From Branchipolynoe longqiensis (taxonomy: Eukaryota; Annelida; Polychaeta; Phyllodocida; Polynoidae), in contig CM059194.1 in NCBI GenBank assembly GCA_030323885.1, positions 22,618,780 through 22,682,779 on the forward strand: a stretch of 64,000 nt of DNA, read 5' to 3'. The first letter of the stretch is position 1, and the number at the start of each line of letters is the position of its first letter. A model generated the notes under the pieces. The model searched no databases and had not been told where the DNA came from. It saw only the letters and a list, made by a program, of their open reading frames with translations. The position numbers were made by a program, and so were the translations under genes. Shown here in pieces: positions 52,331 to 61,625 of this stretch.

Positions 52331-52740
52331 GAGATGGAGGAGGGAAACATATCCGCTTCGTGTATATCCCACAATGCATTATTAATGAGGAATAAGTCAA
52401 TCGTCTCGCATTGTCCACCCCACAAACGCCCACCACCCGGCGCCCCTCCGCTTCCCCCCCCCCCCCTTCTCCCTCCCCCCCCCCCCCACCCCCACCTCCA
52501 CTCCCGCCTCTCCCCCGCGTGGCTATCACAATAATCCAGTGGCGGCGCCACCTAGTGGGTCCTGGGGAAATCACTTTTTCCCGCGCGATTAGGCCATGTG
52601 GTGCGGCCGGGTGCGAAGGTCGTCTGCTGCGTCTTATTGATATTTACGCCGCGTGGTCACGTGGTCAAGGCCCAGCAGTGCACTTTACTAACATTCCTTT
52701 CCCAAAAATCACAAAATAAATCACACAAACAAGGGAAATA
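52331..52740. other. Non-repetitive island with CTCF-like and CACGTG motifs
   Basis: Contains CACAATGCATTATTAATGAG (52370), two C-runs, the CTCF-like site at 52544, TTTTTCCCGCGCGATTAGG (E2F-like, 52576) and GTGGTCACGTGGTC (52652). Candidate promoter or insulator; no exon recognised. Confidence 0.4.
52544..52559 (-). promoter_or_regulatory. CTCF-like core motif
   Basis: GGCGCCACCTAGTGGG reads CCCACTAGGTGGCGCC on the minus strand, the best match in the window to CCACNAGGTGGCGC. It lies in a unique island. Confidence 0.45.
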
Positions 52741-53088
52741 TTAATAAATGGGCGAAATCCCCAAAAAGACACTCGATTCGGAGAACTGTGTGATCAGTAA
52801 GGCAACCAATAGCAGTTCCGTCAACTCGGAAGGCGCAGGCGCAACGCTTATATTCCGGTGGAAAGAGTCGGTGAACTCGTGGTGAACTGGGCTGAAAGAG
52901 GGGTCATGGAGGTCACGGGGTCGGGGTTTGGGCTGGCCTTAGATCATCTGGATGGCCTGCCGGTGTGCCCGCCTCCTCCGCCCCACATCGCCCCTCCCCC
53001 ACACCCCTGGACTTCACACCTATCTCCCCACGTTGGATAGCCGTTTGCGGCGCGTTTCAATCTCACAGTTTAAATCATTGGGTAGCGT
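52741..53088. other. Unique sequence, no gene seen
   Basis: Includes CCGCCTCCTCCGCCCCACATCGCCCC near 52972 and no repeat shared within the window. Short open frames have no recognisable domain. Confidence 0.35.
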
Positions 53089-54140
53089 TTTGCACATTCT
53101 AGACTATGACACTTCCTCTCTGGCAGCTAAGGTGAAGGATTGAGCAAGTCGCTTTAAACTATTGCACTACTTTCTGCACGACCTGAAATCGGTCATTTCC
53201 TCTTTGGTAGCTAAGGAGAAAGTGAGTGAAGGATTGCACATGTCGCTTTAAACCATTGCACTACTTTCTGTCTGAAATAGGACACTTCCTGTTTGGTAGC
53301 TAAGGATGAAGTGAGTGAAGGATTGAGTATGTCACCTTAAACCATTGCACTACTTTCAGCATGACCTGAAATAGGACGTTTCCTCTTTGGTAGCTAAGGA
53401 GAAAGTGAGTGAAGGATTGTGCATGTCACTTTAAACCATTGCGCTACTTTCTGTCTGAAATAGGACATTTCCTCTTTGGTAGCTAAGGATGAAGTGAGTG
53501 AAGGATTGAGTATGTCACCTTAAACCATTGCACTACTTTCAGCATGACCTGAAATAGGACGTTTCCTCTTTGGTAGCTAAGGAGAAAGTGAGTGAAGGAT
53601 TGTGCATGTCACTTTAAACCATTGCGCTACTTTCTGTCTGAAATAGGACATTTCCTCTTTGGTAGCTAAGGATGAAGTGAGTGAAGGATTGAGTATGTCA
53701 CCTGAAACCATTGCACTACTTTCAGCATGACCTGAAATAGGACACTTCCTGTTTGGTAGCTAAGGATGAAGTGAGTGAAGGATTGAGTATGTCGCTCTAA
53801 ACCATTGTGTTACTTTCAGCACGACCTGAAATAGGACATGTCCTCTTTGGTAGATAAGGATGAAGTGAGTGAAGGATTGAGTATGTCACCTGAAACCATT
53901 GCACTACTTTCAGCACGACCTGAAATAGGACATTTCCTCTTTGGTAGATGAGGAGGAAGTGGGCGAACGATTGAGTGTGGCATTTACAGTCACTGAACAA
54001 CTTTCTGCACATCCTGAAGTAGGACACTTCCTGTTTGGTAGCTAAGGAGGAAGTGGGCGAAGGATCGAGCATGTCACCTTAAACCGTTGCGCAAACTTTC
54101 TGTACAACCTGAAATAGGTCACTTCCTCTGTGGTAGCTTG
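53089..54140 (+). repeat. Satellite with 87/95-bp alternating units
   Basis: TTTCCTCTTTGGTAGCTAAG recurs about every 87-95 bp from 53105 to 54120, roughly twelve times. Units alternate in the centre between a CTTTCTGTCTGAAATAGG form and a CTTTCAGCATGACCTGAAAT form, giving a ~182-bp higher-order dimer. Confidence 0.93.
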
Positions 54141-54149
54141 GAGGAGGTG

Positions 54150-54455
54150 GTTGCTTAATCAGTGAAGTGCAGGCTTTCCATGCGGAAGGTCAGGAGTTTG
54201 AATCTCAGTCGAGTGAAACCAATGCCTTACAAAACGTATACTTGTCACTACCTATCCAGTCGGTCAGCATTACTGGGATCGGGCAAGGACTGATTTAGTG
54301 ATTATCTCAATATCAGTATAATGTGACTGAGTGAGATATCGGGTCATGATACTGGTGGCGTGGTCTCCCAGTCGGGCAGCACAATAAGAGTTGCCATGAG
54401 TGTTCACTGTCACAAGTCGCCAGTTATCCTCATACAACCTTAGATTCTTTGTTTG
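54150..54455 (+). mobile_element. Divergent main tRNA-SINE, second head type
   Basis: GGTTGCTTAATCAGTGAAGT head, AGGAGTTTGAATCTC B-box-like, core (GCAGCACAATAAGAGTTGCC), tail to CAACCTTAGATTC. Confidence 0.85.
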
Positions 54456-54546
54456 TTCTTGGAGTTTTACATCCTGGCAACATCTATGGTCATATTAGGA
54501 GCTATGACCTTAGATGTTGCCAGGTTGCTAAGCCCCAACAAAAACC
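54456..54546. mobile_element. Two SINE tails in head-to-head inverted order
   Basis: GGAGTTTTACATCCTGGC + AACATCTATGGTCATATTAG faces GCTATGACCTTAGATGTTGC + CAGGTTGCTAAGCCCC with three bases between, an almost perfect short palindrome of the tail. Confidence 0.85.
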
Positions 54547-54589
54547 TGTACCTACAGATATGTAAACAGAAACTCACAGACACAGAGAA

Positions 54590-54632
54590 ATGCACATGCA
54601 CACATGCACACATGCACACGCACACGCACCGG
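54590..54632 (+). repeat. (ACATGC)n microsatellite
   Basis: ATGCACACATGCACACATGC units, then ACGCAC. Confidence 0.85.
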
Positions 54633-54697
54633 GCAGGCATGTGGGCGATGCGAGGTGTAGCAGTTTCTCACCTCCACTAACAAAGAGCTTTTCGGGG

Positions 54698-55600
54698 TAG
54701 GTGATTCAATAGATGGGATCACTGTTCCGACTGCGCATGCACTGAAAACACCCTCTGATGGCCAATTGCTATCTGGACCGCACTTCGTCCACACCTCTCT
54801 CTATCTCCTCTCCGCTGGCCTTGCTCCTCCTTGATATGTCTAAAAAGAGTTCCAGGAGGGGGAGCCTGCCAGCATTTCACTTTCTACTCTTACTCTGCCC
54901 ATGTCTTTAGCTCGCTGGTTGGTCACCATAGAGCAAATAGATACGGTCCTTTGACTCAACTCTCCTCATTTATCTTTCCTAGACTCTACCCTTTTTTTTT
55001 TCTCTCCCAGGCATACTTCTCCCCCTGACCAGGGGAGTTGTGTGCTTGGGTGGGGGCCCTTTACCTTTACGTTTCTCTCGCTTTGTTCTCATTGCTGGAA
55101 ACACCGCTGGACCCATCTTTACCCGCCCTTCCTCGGAAACCCTTGCTGCTCTCTGCTGGATACAAGTGCTGTGCTACCGCCGGACCAGAGTGATTCTGGA
55201 CCGCCCCAACAACTCGTCATTTAATCGTTGTAAAGACATCCCCCCCAGAAGATTATTCTTCAAACAAAGATTGGGCCGATTTATCGGAGCCTCTCTATAA
55301 TGTTGCAGTTCTGCAACCGGTAACCGTCATAAGGTTACAAACAACCCAGAAGTCATGCCCTCTGATGGCAACGGCAAGAACAAATGTAGTGGATAACAGC
55401 TCAATGTGTAGCATGCTCTGTGGGAAAGGTCTTATAGTTATAGAGTATTTCCACCACCAATCCACCCTCTGATAGTAGCGGCAAGAACGAATGCAGTGGA
55501 TAGCAGCTCAGTGTGCGTCATGCACTGTGGAAAAGGTCTATTAAAGCATGGTCCGATCATCCAATGGCGTCCGTTCCCGGTGACAGCTCGTCTGTTAACT
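54698..55600 (+). mobile_element. Second copy of the ATAGA-duplication family, interrupted
   Basis: ATAGATGGGATCACTGTTCC + GACTGCGCATGCACTGAAAA matches the left end of 37643. The following block CCCTCTGATGGCAACGGCAA occurs twice after the retroposon insertion (55358 and 55461), about 100 bp apart, with AACAGCTCAATGTG / TAGCAGCTCAGTGTG. The right limit is unknown. Confidence 0.5.
54763..55357 (+). mobile_element. Full-length hairpin-tail retroposon with 12-bp TSD
   Basis: CCCTCTGATGGC at 54751-54762 and 55358-55369 flanks a 595-bp unit. 5' start CAATTGCTATCTGGACCG; landmarks TTGATATGTCTAAAAAGAG, TTTGACTCAACTCTCCTC, ATTGGGCCGATTTATCGG; 3' end with two hairpins GTTGCAGTTCTGCAAC and GGTAACC...GGTTAC. 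No tRNA A/B boxes and no reverse transcriptase, so a non-autonomous unit probably borrowing a LINE 3' end. Confidence 0.92.
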
Positions 55601-55657
55601 GGTTCCCGAGCAGATGTCACTGAGAACACGCGCCAATCAGGGTCTGGTCAACCACTA

Positions 55658-55676
55658 ACAACCCCCCCCCCCCCCG
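55658..55676 (+). repeat. Poly-C tract
   Basis: Run of about 15 C within unique sequence; length uncertain. Confidence 0.9.
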
Positions 55677-55761
55677 TATCCATGTCCCCTTACCAGATTC
55701 ACCTCTCACCTCACCCTCCGCACACCCCTTACCCACCTGACCCACCTGACCCTTGCTTTTG

Positions 55762-56356
55762 GGGTGGTTCATAACCTTATGGCTGTTACCGGCTGCAGAA
55801 CTGCAGCAATATAGAAAGACCCCGATAAATCGGGCCAATCTTTGGTTGAACATTAATCTTCAGGTGGGACGGTTGTAGAAGCTGGGGATGTCTTTACAAC
55901 ATTCAAAACGGTGAAGCGTTGGGGCGGCCCGAATCAATCCGGTCCGGCGGTAGCAGAGCACTTGCATCCAGTAACAGCAGCAAGGGTTCAGGAGGAAGGG
56001 ATGGGTAAAGGTGGGTCCAGCAGGTTCCAGCAACAAGAACAAAGCGAGAGAAACGATAATGTACAGGGCCCCACCCAAGCAAATAACTCTCTCGATCAGG
56101 GGGAGAAGTAATCCCGGGAGGAAAAAAAAGGGTAGAGTATAGGAAAGAGATATGAGGAGAGTTGAGTCAAAGGACCGTGTCTATTTGCTCTATGGTGACC
56201 AGACGGCGAGCCAAAGACACGGACAGAGTAAGAGTAGAAAGTGAAATGCTGGTTCCTCCTGGAACTCTTTTCAGACATTATCAAGGAGGAGCATGGCCAG
56301 CAGAGAGGAGATAGAGAGAGGTGTGGATGAAGTGCGGACCGGATAGCAAGTAGCCT
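55762..56356 (-). mobile_element. Hairpin-tail retroposon, full length, inverted
   Basis: Minus-strand copy from CTTGCTATCCGGTCCGCAC (56354) to GGTAACAGCCATAAGGTTAT (55770). Its length equals that of 54763-55357. An extra CTGGACC GATTGATTCGG segment distinguishes its subfamily with 55190. Confidence 0.9.
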
Positions 56357-56473
56357 GACCCATCTTACTCACCTGACCTCCAACCCCCCAACCCCCACCA
56401 CCACCATACCCACCCCCACCTCCTGCCCCACCTTACACCACCTGCCACCTTTCAACCATCCCACCCTCCACAC

Positions 56474-56582
56474 TCAGCATTAGTAGGATATGGCAAGGAC
56501 TGGTTAGCTCAATATCAGTATAAAGTGTCTGAACGGGATATTGGGTTATGATACTGGTGGTCTGGTCTCCCAGTGGGACACC
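56474..56582 (+). mobile_element. SINE core fragment
   Basis: CTCAGCATTAGTAGGATATG to CTGGTCTCCCAGTGGGAC, cut off on the right where a CCACCA array begins. Confidence 0.8.
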
Positions 56583-56880
56583 GACCCCCCACCCGGCCAC
56601 CACCATACCCGACCCATCCTTTCCATCACCCTCACCACCACCATCACCACTACAACCACCACCACCACCACCACCACCACCACTTTACCCACCTTACCCC
56701 CACCACCACCACCACCACCTTTACCCTCACCACCACCACCACCCTCACCCTCACCATCGCCACCACACCCGGCCCACCTCCTCCACCCTCCCCATCACCA
56801 CCATCACCACCACCGCTTTACCCACCTCCCTCGTCACCCCACCACCACCTTACCTGCCCCCCGCGCACCCCCACACCCCG
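56583..56880 (+). repeat. CCACCA / CACCCT array
   Basis: Degenerate CACCACCACCACTTTACCC units. Proline/histidine/threonine frames are artefacts. Confidence 0.95.
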
Positions 56881-56897
56881 CCTTGTTCCCAATTTAA

Positions 56898-56970
56898 GGT
56901 TGCATAATCCGATGGTTTTGCGTTTTGGTAATTTTTCTGAGATACATATATTAAATTGATCGTTATATGT
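56898..56970 (-). mobile_element. TTAA-type MITE end fragment
   Basis: After TTAA (56894-56897) the family end GGTTGCATAATCCGATGG, then TTTTTCTGAGATACATATAT. It stops after about 70 bp. Confidence 0.75.
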
Positions 56971-57479
56971 ATATCTATATGTGTGTGTGTGCTGTATATG
57001 CACTTATACAAGTATACAACTATAATTACCCGGAAATCAATTATCTATGAACTGACTCCACACCAACCAATGACACACATCTACTCATCGACTGGTCAGG
57101 CCTTCTGCCTCGCCTGGTGCTGCCACCTGGCTTGTTCCTCCTCGCCTGGTTGTGCTTAACGCCTGTACCACTCGCTCCAAAATTCATATATATATTTTTT
57201 GTTTGTTTTGTTATTATATATATTTGTTTAATCACTAACACGACCTCTCACGGACAGCGGTCGAATACTGATAATCCCTCAAGTCACGTGATCTGGGGAA
57301 TGAGGTCACATAACTGACCTCTGACCATGGTGGAGAGAGGGTGGGGGGAGGTCAGGGGATGGGACAGGGTGGGGGGGGGGGGGTCAGGGTCATGTCGGTC
57401 AGAGCCGACAGGTGGCGGGATGAAAGTGGTCGGATTGGCAGGTGGGACAGTGTTTGTGTGACGGGTGAGTGTGGAGCCA

Positions 57480-57585
57480 GTTGAAAGAAAGACAGAGAGA
57501 GACAGAGAGAGACAGAGAGAGACAGAGAGAGACAGAGAGAGAGAGGGAGAGAGAGAGAGTGTGTGTGTGTGTGTGTGTGATAGAA
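57480..57585 (+). repeat. (GACAGAGA)n and GT microsatellite
   Basis: GACAGAGAGAGACAGAGAGA units then GAGAGTGTGTGTGTGTG. Confidence 0.95.
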
Positions 57586-57591
57586 GGGGAT

Positions 57592-57746
57592 ACAATGTTA
57601 TTTGAATAGAACGTGTTACTGCTGAAGCCTATATGGGGTCAAGAGTTTTGGCGAGCATGCCAAAATTAATTTAGCATGTTTACACTTGAAATATTCCTGA
57701 AGTTAGTCATTTAAAATCAAAGTTACTTCAAACTACAGTAAGGTAG
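57592..57746 (+). mobile_element. TTAA-type MITE middle fragment
   Basis: GAATAGAACGTGTTACTGCT, TTTTGGCGAGCATGCCAAAA, AAAGTTACTTCAAACTACAG, AAGGTAGATC. The right side joins a copy of the variant subfamily. Confidence 0.8.
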
Positions 57747-58251
57747 ATCGATCGTGTTTGAATTTTTGTCTTACTTTTTAGATCAATATATTAAATTGAT
57801 CGTTATGAACTACTAATCATTAGTCCGGAGTCATTTGGGTGAAAAATGGCTAGTTTTGAAGCAATTTGAGGTGAAAGAACCCAAAATACTTTTGACAAGC
57901 TTTCCAAAAGTCCTCTCGCCATGACCCGTATTGACATCTCGCGATGACCACGTGATGTGGAATGACCTAAATAAAGCCTAGCCTGGTCACCTATCATTTA
58001 CATATGATACTTGGAATGAGGGATGGCTAATGAGACCATGAGATTGACCTAATTGCTTAATGAGTGTTCCTGCAAAATAGCTGTCTCAAAGCAGGTGTCC
58101 AAGGGGATGAGGTAATAAATGCACTGATTATTCTGTATAGGCTGTCCCCAATCCTTAGCTGAGGCACTAGTATCTAAGTTGAATATATAGAACCAAATTT
58201 AGATAAGTGTTTTGTTTAAAAAAAAAAAATGTTTCATCGGACCATGCAACT
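57747..58251 (-). mobile_element. TTAA-type MITE, variant subfamily
   Basis: The complement shares ATCACGTGGTCATCGCGAGA and CTAATGATTAGTAG with 37083-37481. The right end is the complement of AGTTGCATGGTCCGATGA before TTAA (58252-58255). About 150 bp longer in the middle than 37083 and missing its left tip. Confidence 0.82.
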
Positions 58252-58325
58252 TTAAGCGAACAACTCAACTATCTTGACAAATAGAAATGGTGGGTGTTGG
58301 CCAACTCAGTCGTGACGGTTGACAA

Positions 58326-58656
58326 GTTGGTTAGTTGTTGGAGTTTTACATCCTGGCTACATTTAAGGTCATATCAGAATGGGCAGCGACTTGTGACAGT
58401 GTGCACTCATGGCGACTTTATAGTTCTGCCCCACTGGAAAACCAGGATGCCAGCACCACGACCCAATATCCCACTCATTATCCTGACACTGATCTTACTG
58501 GTCCTTGCCCTATCCTACTAATGCCAAGTGCCCAGCTCGGAAGCGACAAGTATCAATTTGTTTGTAAGTCATTGGCTTGACTCGAATGGGAATTGAACTC
58601 CCGATCTCCCACACAAGAGGCCCGCGCTCTATCGATTCGACCACCGCGCCCGGTTG
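58326..58656 (-). mobile_element. Main tRNA-SINE, second head type
   Basis: Tail TTAGTTGTTGGAGTTTTAC; head (minus strand) GCGCGGTGGTCGAATCGATA with B box GGGAGTTCAATTCCC. A 7-bp core deletion at CACTCATTATCC. Confidence 0.9.
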
Positions 58657-58686
58657 GTTGACAAGTTCCGCCGGGTTGTGTGTATA

Positions 58687-58950
58687 CAGTAAAAACCTCT
58701 CTAGATGTTTGTTTGTTTGTTGTTGTTTTACGTCCTAGCAACATCTCTCTGGACAACCACCTCCACAGATTGACCATTTCCCTATATCGATCGCTTTATT
58801 TGGGTCCCAAATGATTCCCCATACGATACCATTGTAACAATAAAGAAAAACTCCCTATACCTACCACCTCCCTAAATGGACCATTTAAAGTTGGTCCCAT
58901 GTTCGGTCGATATATATATATATACACTAAAACAGTAGGTTTGACTGTAA
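58687..58950. mobile_element. pogo/Tigger-like MITE interrupted by a SINE tail
   Basis: CAGTAAAAACCTCTCT after TA (58685-58686); later ACAACCACCTCCACAGATTG, CGATCGCTTTATTTGGGTCC and GGTCCCATGTTCGGTCGAT. The right tip is replaced by a TA microsatellite. Confidence 0.75.
58703..58744 (-). mobile_element. 42-bp SINE-tail-only insertion with 6-bp TSD
   Basis: CTCTCT at 58697-58702 and 58745-58750 flank only the last 42 bp of the AAAC-type SINE (ATGTTGCTAGGACGTAAAAC on the minus strand plus tail). The related element at 58970 lacks it, confirming an insertion. Confidence 0.85.
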
Positions 58951-58969
58951 ATATATATATATATATTTA

Positions 58970-59147
58970 CAGTAAAACCTCCCTAACCGACCACCTCCAC
59001 AGATCGACTACTCCCCTATATCGATCGCTTTATTTGGGTCCCAATAATACTGTTGTAACCATATTCTAACTCCCTAAACTGACCACCTCCATAAATGGAC
59101 CACTTAATGGCGGTCCCAAGGTCGGTCGATTTAGGGAGGTTTTACTG
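58970..59147. mobile_element. pogo/Tigger-like MITE, 178 bp
   Basis: CAGTAAAACCTCCCTAACCG pairs with TTTAGGGAGGTTTTACTG at the right. TA flank on the left, CA on the right. Interior GACCACCTCCACAGATCGAC and TTGGGTCCC. TA microsatellites lie on both sides. Confidence 0.88.
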
Positions 59148-59479
59148 CATGTATATATATATATGTATATATATATAGATGTGTGTATACACATGGTGTC
59201 TGCAATAAATAGCCTCTATGGGAAATATAGCATATCACATATCAGATAATAATCCCTTGTTGCGAGTCACAAATGTGTCCATCCCCTTCTTTCTCACCAC
59301 AACGCACCCTGGCGTGATTTATAGTGTTAAGTGAGCAGGCACGTACCTGATTGTTCAGCACTTTTTGCCAGACCTGGAAAATACAAAGAATAGAGAGCGG
59401 GTGTCAATTCATCACGTGGTTTTGTTATGGATATTAGCCACGGAACACAGGTACAAGGGTATGGATGCACTGGAGACGG

Positions 59480-60645
59480 AGGGTGGGGTGGGGTGTAGGA
59501 GGGAGAGGGTGTGGGGGGAGGGGGGAGAGGGTGTAGAGGGGAGAGCGGTAGGAGAGGAGAGGGTTGGGGGAGAGGGGGGAGAGGGAGAGGGGTGGGGGAG
59601 GAGGGGAAGGGGGAGGAGAGGGGAGGAGAGGGGAGGGAAGAGGTCAGCGGAGGAGAGGGGAAGAGGGCAGGGAGAGAGGGAAAGAGGGGAGTGGAGGAGA
59701 GGGAAAGAGGGGAGAGGATGGGAGGGGAAGAGGGGAGGGGATGAGAGTGGAAGAGAGAGAGGAGAGTGGAAGAGGAGAGGGCATAAGAGGGGAAGTGGGG
59801 AGGGGAGGGGAAGGGGAAGTGGGGAGGGGAGGGGAGGGGGAAGAGGGAGAGGGGAGGGGAGGGGGGAGGGGAAGAGGGGAGGGGAGAGGAGGGGAGAGGG
59901 AGGGGAGGGGAGGGAGGGGAGAGGAGGGGGAGAGGGGAAGAGGGGAGATGAGGGGAGGGGAAGATGGGAGGGGAGGAAGGGGGAAGAGAGAGAGAGGAGG
60001 CGAGTGGAAGAGTGGGGAGGAGAGGGAAGAGTGGAGGGGAGGAGAGGGGAAGAATGGAGGGGAGGAGACGGGAAGAGAAGAGGGGAGGGGAGGGTAGAGG
60101 AAGAGGGGGGAAGAGGGGGGGGGTGAGAGGGGAGGGGAGAGGGGAGGAGAGGGGAGAAGAGTGGAGGGGAAGAAGGGGAGGGGGAGGAGAGGGGAAGAAG
60201 GCGAAGGGGGGGGAGAGGGGAAGAGCGAGGGGAGGAGAGGGGAAGAGGGAGGGGAGGAGAGGGGAAGAGGGGAGGGAAGGCGGGTAAGAGGGGGGGGGAG
60301 GAAAGGCGGAGGAGGGGAGGGGAGGAGAGGGGTGGAGAGGGGGAAGGGGGAGGAGGGGGAGGAGGGGGAGGAGCGGGGAGGGGAGGTGGTGTAGGGAAGG
60401 AGAGGGGGAGGGGAGGAGAGGGGGTCCAGAGCAGGTGAGAGGGTGTAGAGAGGTGAAGAGGGACGGTGTAGGGGAGTAGGGGGGGAGTATTGTGGAGGAG
60501 GAGGGGGAGTGGGAGAGGGGGTGTATGGGTGGTGAGGGGGTGTAGGGATGGGTGTATGGGTGGTGCGGGGGTATAGGGGATGGGGGTATGGGTGGTGAGG
60601 GGGTGTAGGGGAGAAGGGGGTAGGGCAGAAGAAGTAGGGAGACTG
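59480..60645 (+). repeat. 1.2-kb purine-only (GGGGA/GGAGAG)n array
   Basis: A/G on the plus strand nearly throughout to 60380, grading into GGTGTATGGG units toward 60640. The 455-aa serine/proline/leucine frame on the minus strand is a repeat translation. Confidence 0.97.
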
Positions 60646-60739
60646 TTTGAAATAACTCAAAATGGCAAACAAATAATGATAACTCCCAACACAACTAGCA
60701 ATTTAGCCGATCCTCTTCACACCGATCGGAGCGAGATAA

Positions 60740-61085
60740 TTTTGTTTGTTTGTTTTGTTGTTATTTTACGTCCTAGCAACATCTAAGGTCATATCAGGAC
60801 GGGTAACGACTTGTGACAGTGCGCACTCATGGCGACTTTATAGTGCTGTCCCACTGGGAAACCAGGCCGCCGGCACCATGACCTGGTATCCCACTCAGTC
60901 ACATTATCCTGACACTGAGCACACCAGTCCTTGCCCTATCCTAATAATGCCGAGCGCCTGGCTAGGAAGCGACAAGTATCAATTTTAAAGTCATTGGTTT
61001 GACTCGACCGGGACTCGAACCCACGACCCCACGATCTACCAGCACGGGAGACGGACGCTCTAACTCATTCGGCCATCCCGTCTGG
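60740..61085 (-). mobile_element. Full-length main tRNA-SINE with 14-bp TSD
   Basis: TCGGAGCGAGATAA at 60726-60739 and 61086-61099 brackets a 346-bp copy. Tail AAAC type, head complement of GACGGGATGGCCGAATGAG. It has few differences from 7203-7543 and 36634-36975, so it is among the youngest copies. Confidence 0.96.
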
Positions 61086-61184
61086 TCGGAGCGAGATAAA
61101 GACTTGAATGATGACGATGATATGGCTAAAAATACGTTGAATTGAGGAGAACAATCTAAGCCAATTGTTGTGGGGGAACTATTT

Positions 61185-61340
61185 CCAAACGCAGCGAATA
61201 TTGCACCTAAAGTGGGAATCGAACCCACACGTCCGCCATTCCGAGGCTATAGTGTCCTAACTATTAGTCTTTCTAATATCCCTGACGCAATCAACTTACT
61301 CACGCCTACCTGTGTATGTGGCATTTCACCTGGGGAGGTC
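61185..61340 (-). mobile_element. Third tRNA-like retroposon family
   Basis: On the minus strand: CAGGTAGGCGTGAGTAAGTT, GATTGCGTCAGGGATATTAG, ATAGTTAGGACACTATAGCC (A-box region) and GTGGGTTCGATTCCCACTTT (B box). A second copy lies 300 bp away at 61490. Confidence 0.7.
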
Positions 61341-61489
61341 AGTGCACCTAGCTACACTCATCCCCCTCGAATTGTATTTCAGACTTACAATTACAAATAT
61401 CCAGTACATACAGTTGAGCACTACAAAGTGTGCAGCATGTACATCATCCTGGTCACGGAACACATGTGTGTAGAGAGTGCTTTTGTAAA

Positions 61490-61625
61490 TGAAGGGAACA
61501 TTGTACCTAGAGTGAGAATCGAACCCATACTTCTGCCATACCAAGGCTAGCATCCTAACCATTGTGCTAGCTATGCTCCCTGATGCAATCAAGGATTGTG
61601 TATGTGGCATTTCACCCGGGGAGTC
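61490..61625 (-). mobile_element. Third tRNA-like retroposon family, second copy
   Basis: Minus strand: GAGACTCCCCGGGTGAAATG, TTGATTGCATCAGGGAGCAT, AGCTAGCACAATGGTTAGGA, ATGGGTTCGATTCTCACTC. Flanks TGCACCT/TGTACCT are also shared with 61200, suggesting local duplication of about 300 bp. Confidence 0.7.

Noticed and set aside
59327..60694. 455-aa serine/proline/leucine-rich frame on the minus strand
   Set aside because: Lies wholly on the purine array; no domain, no signal or splice context, and the other frames are equally open.
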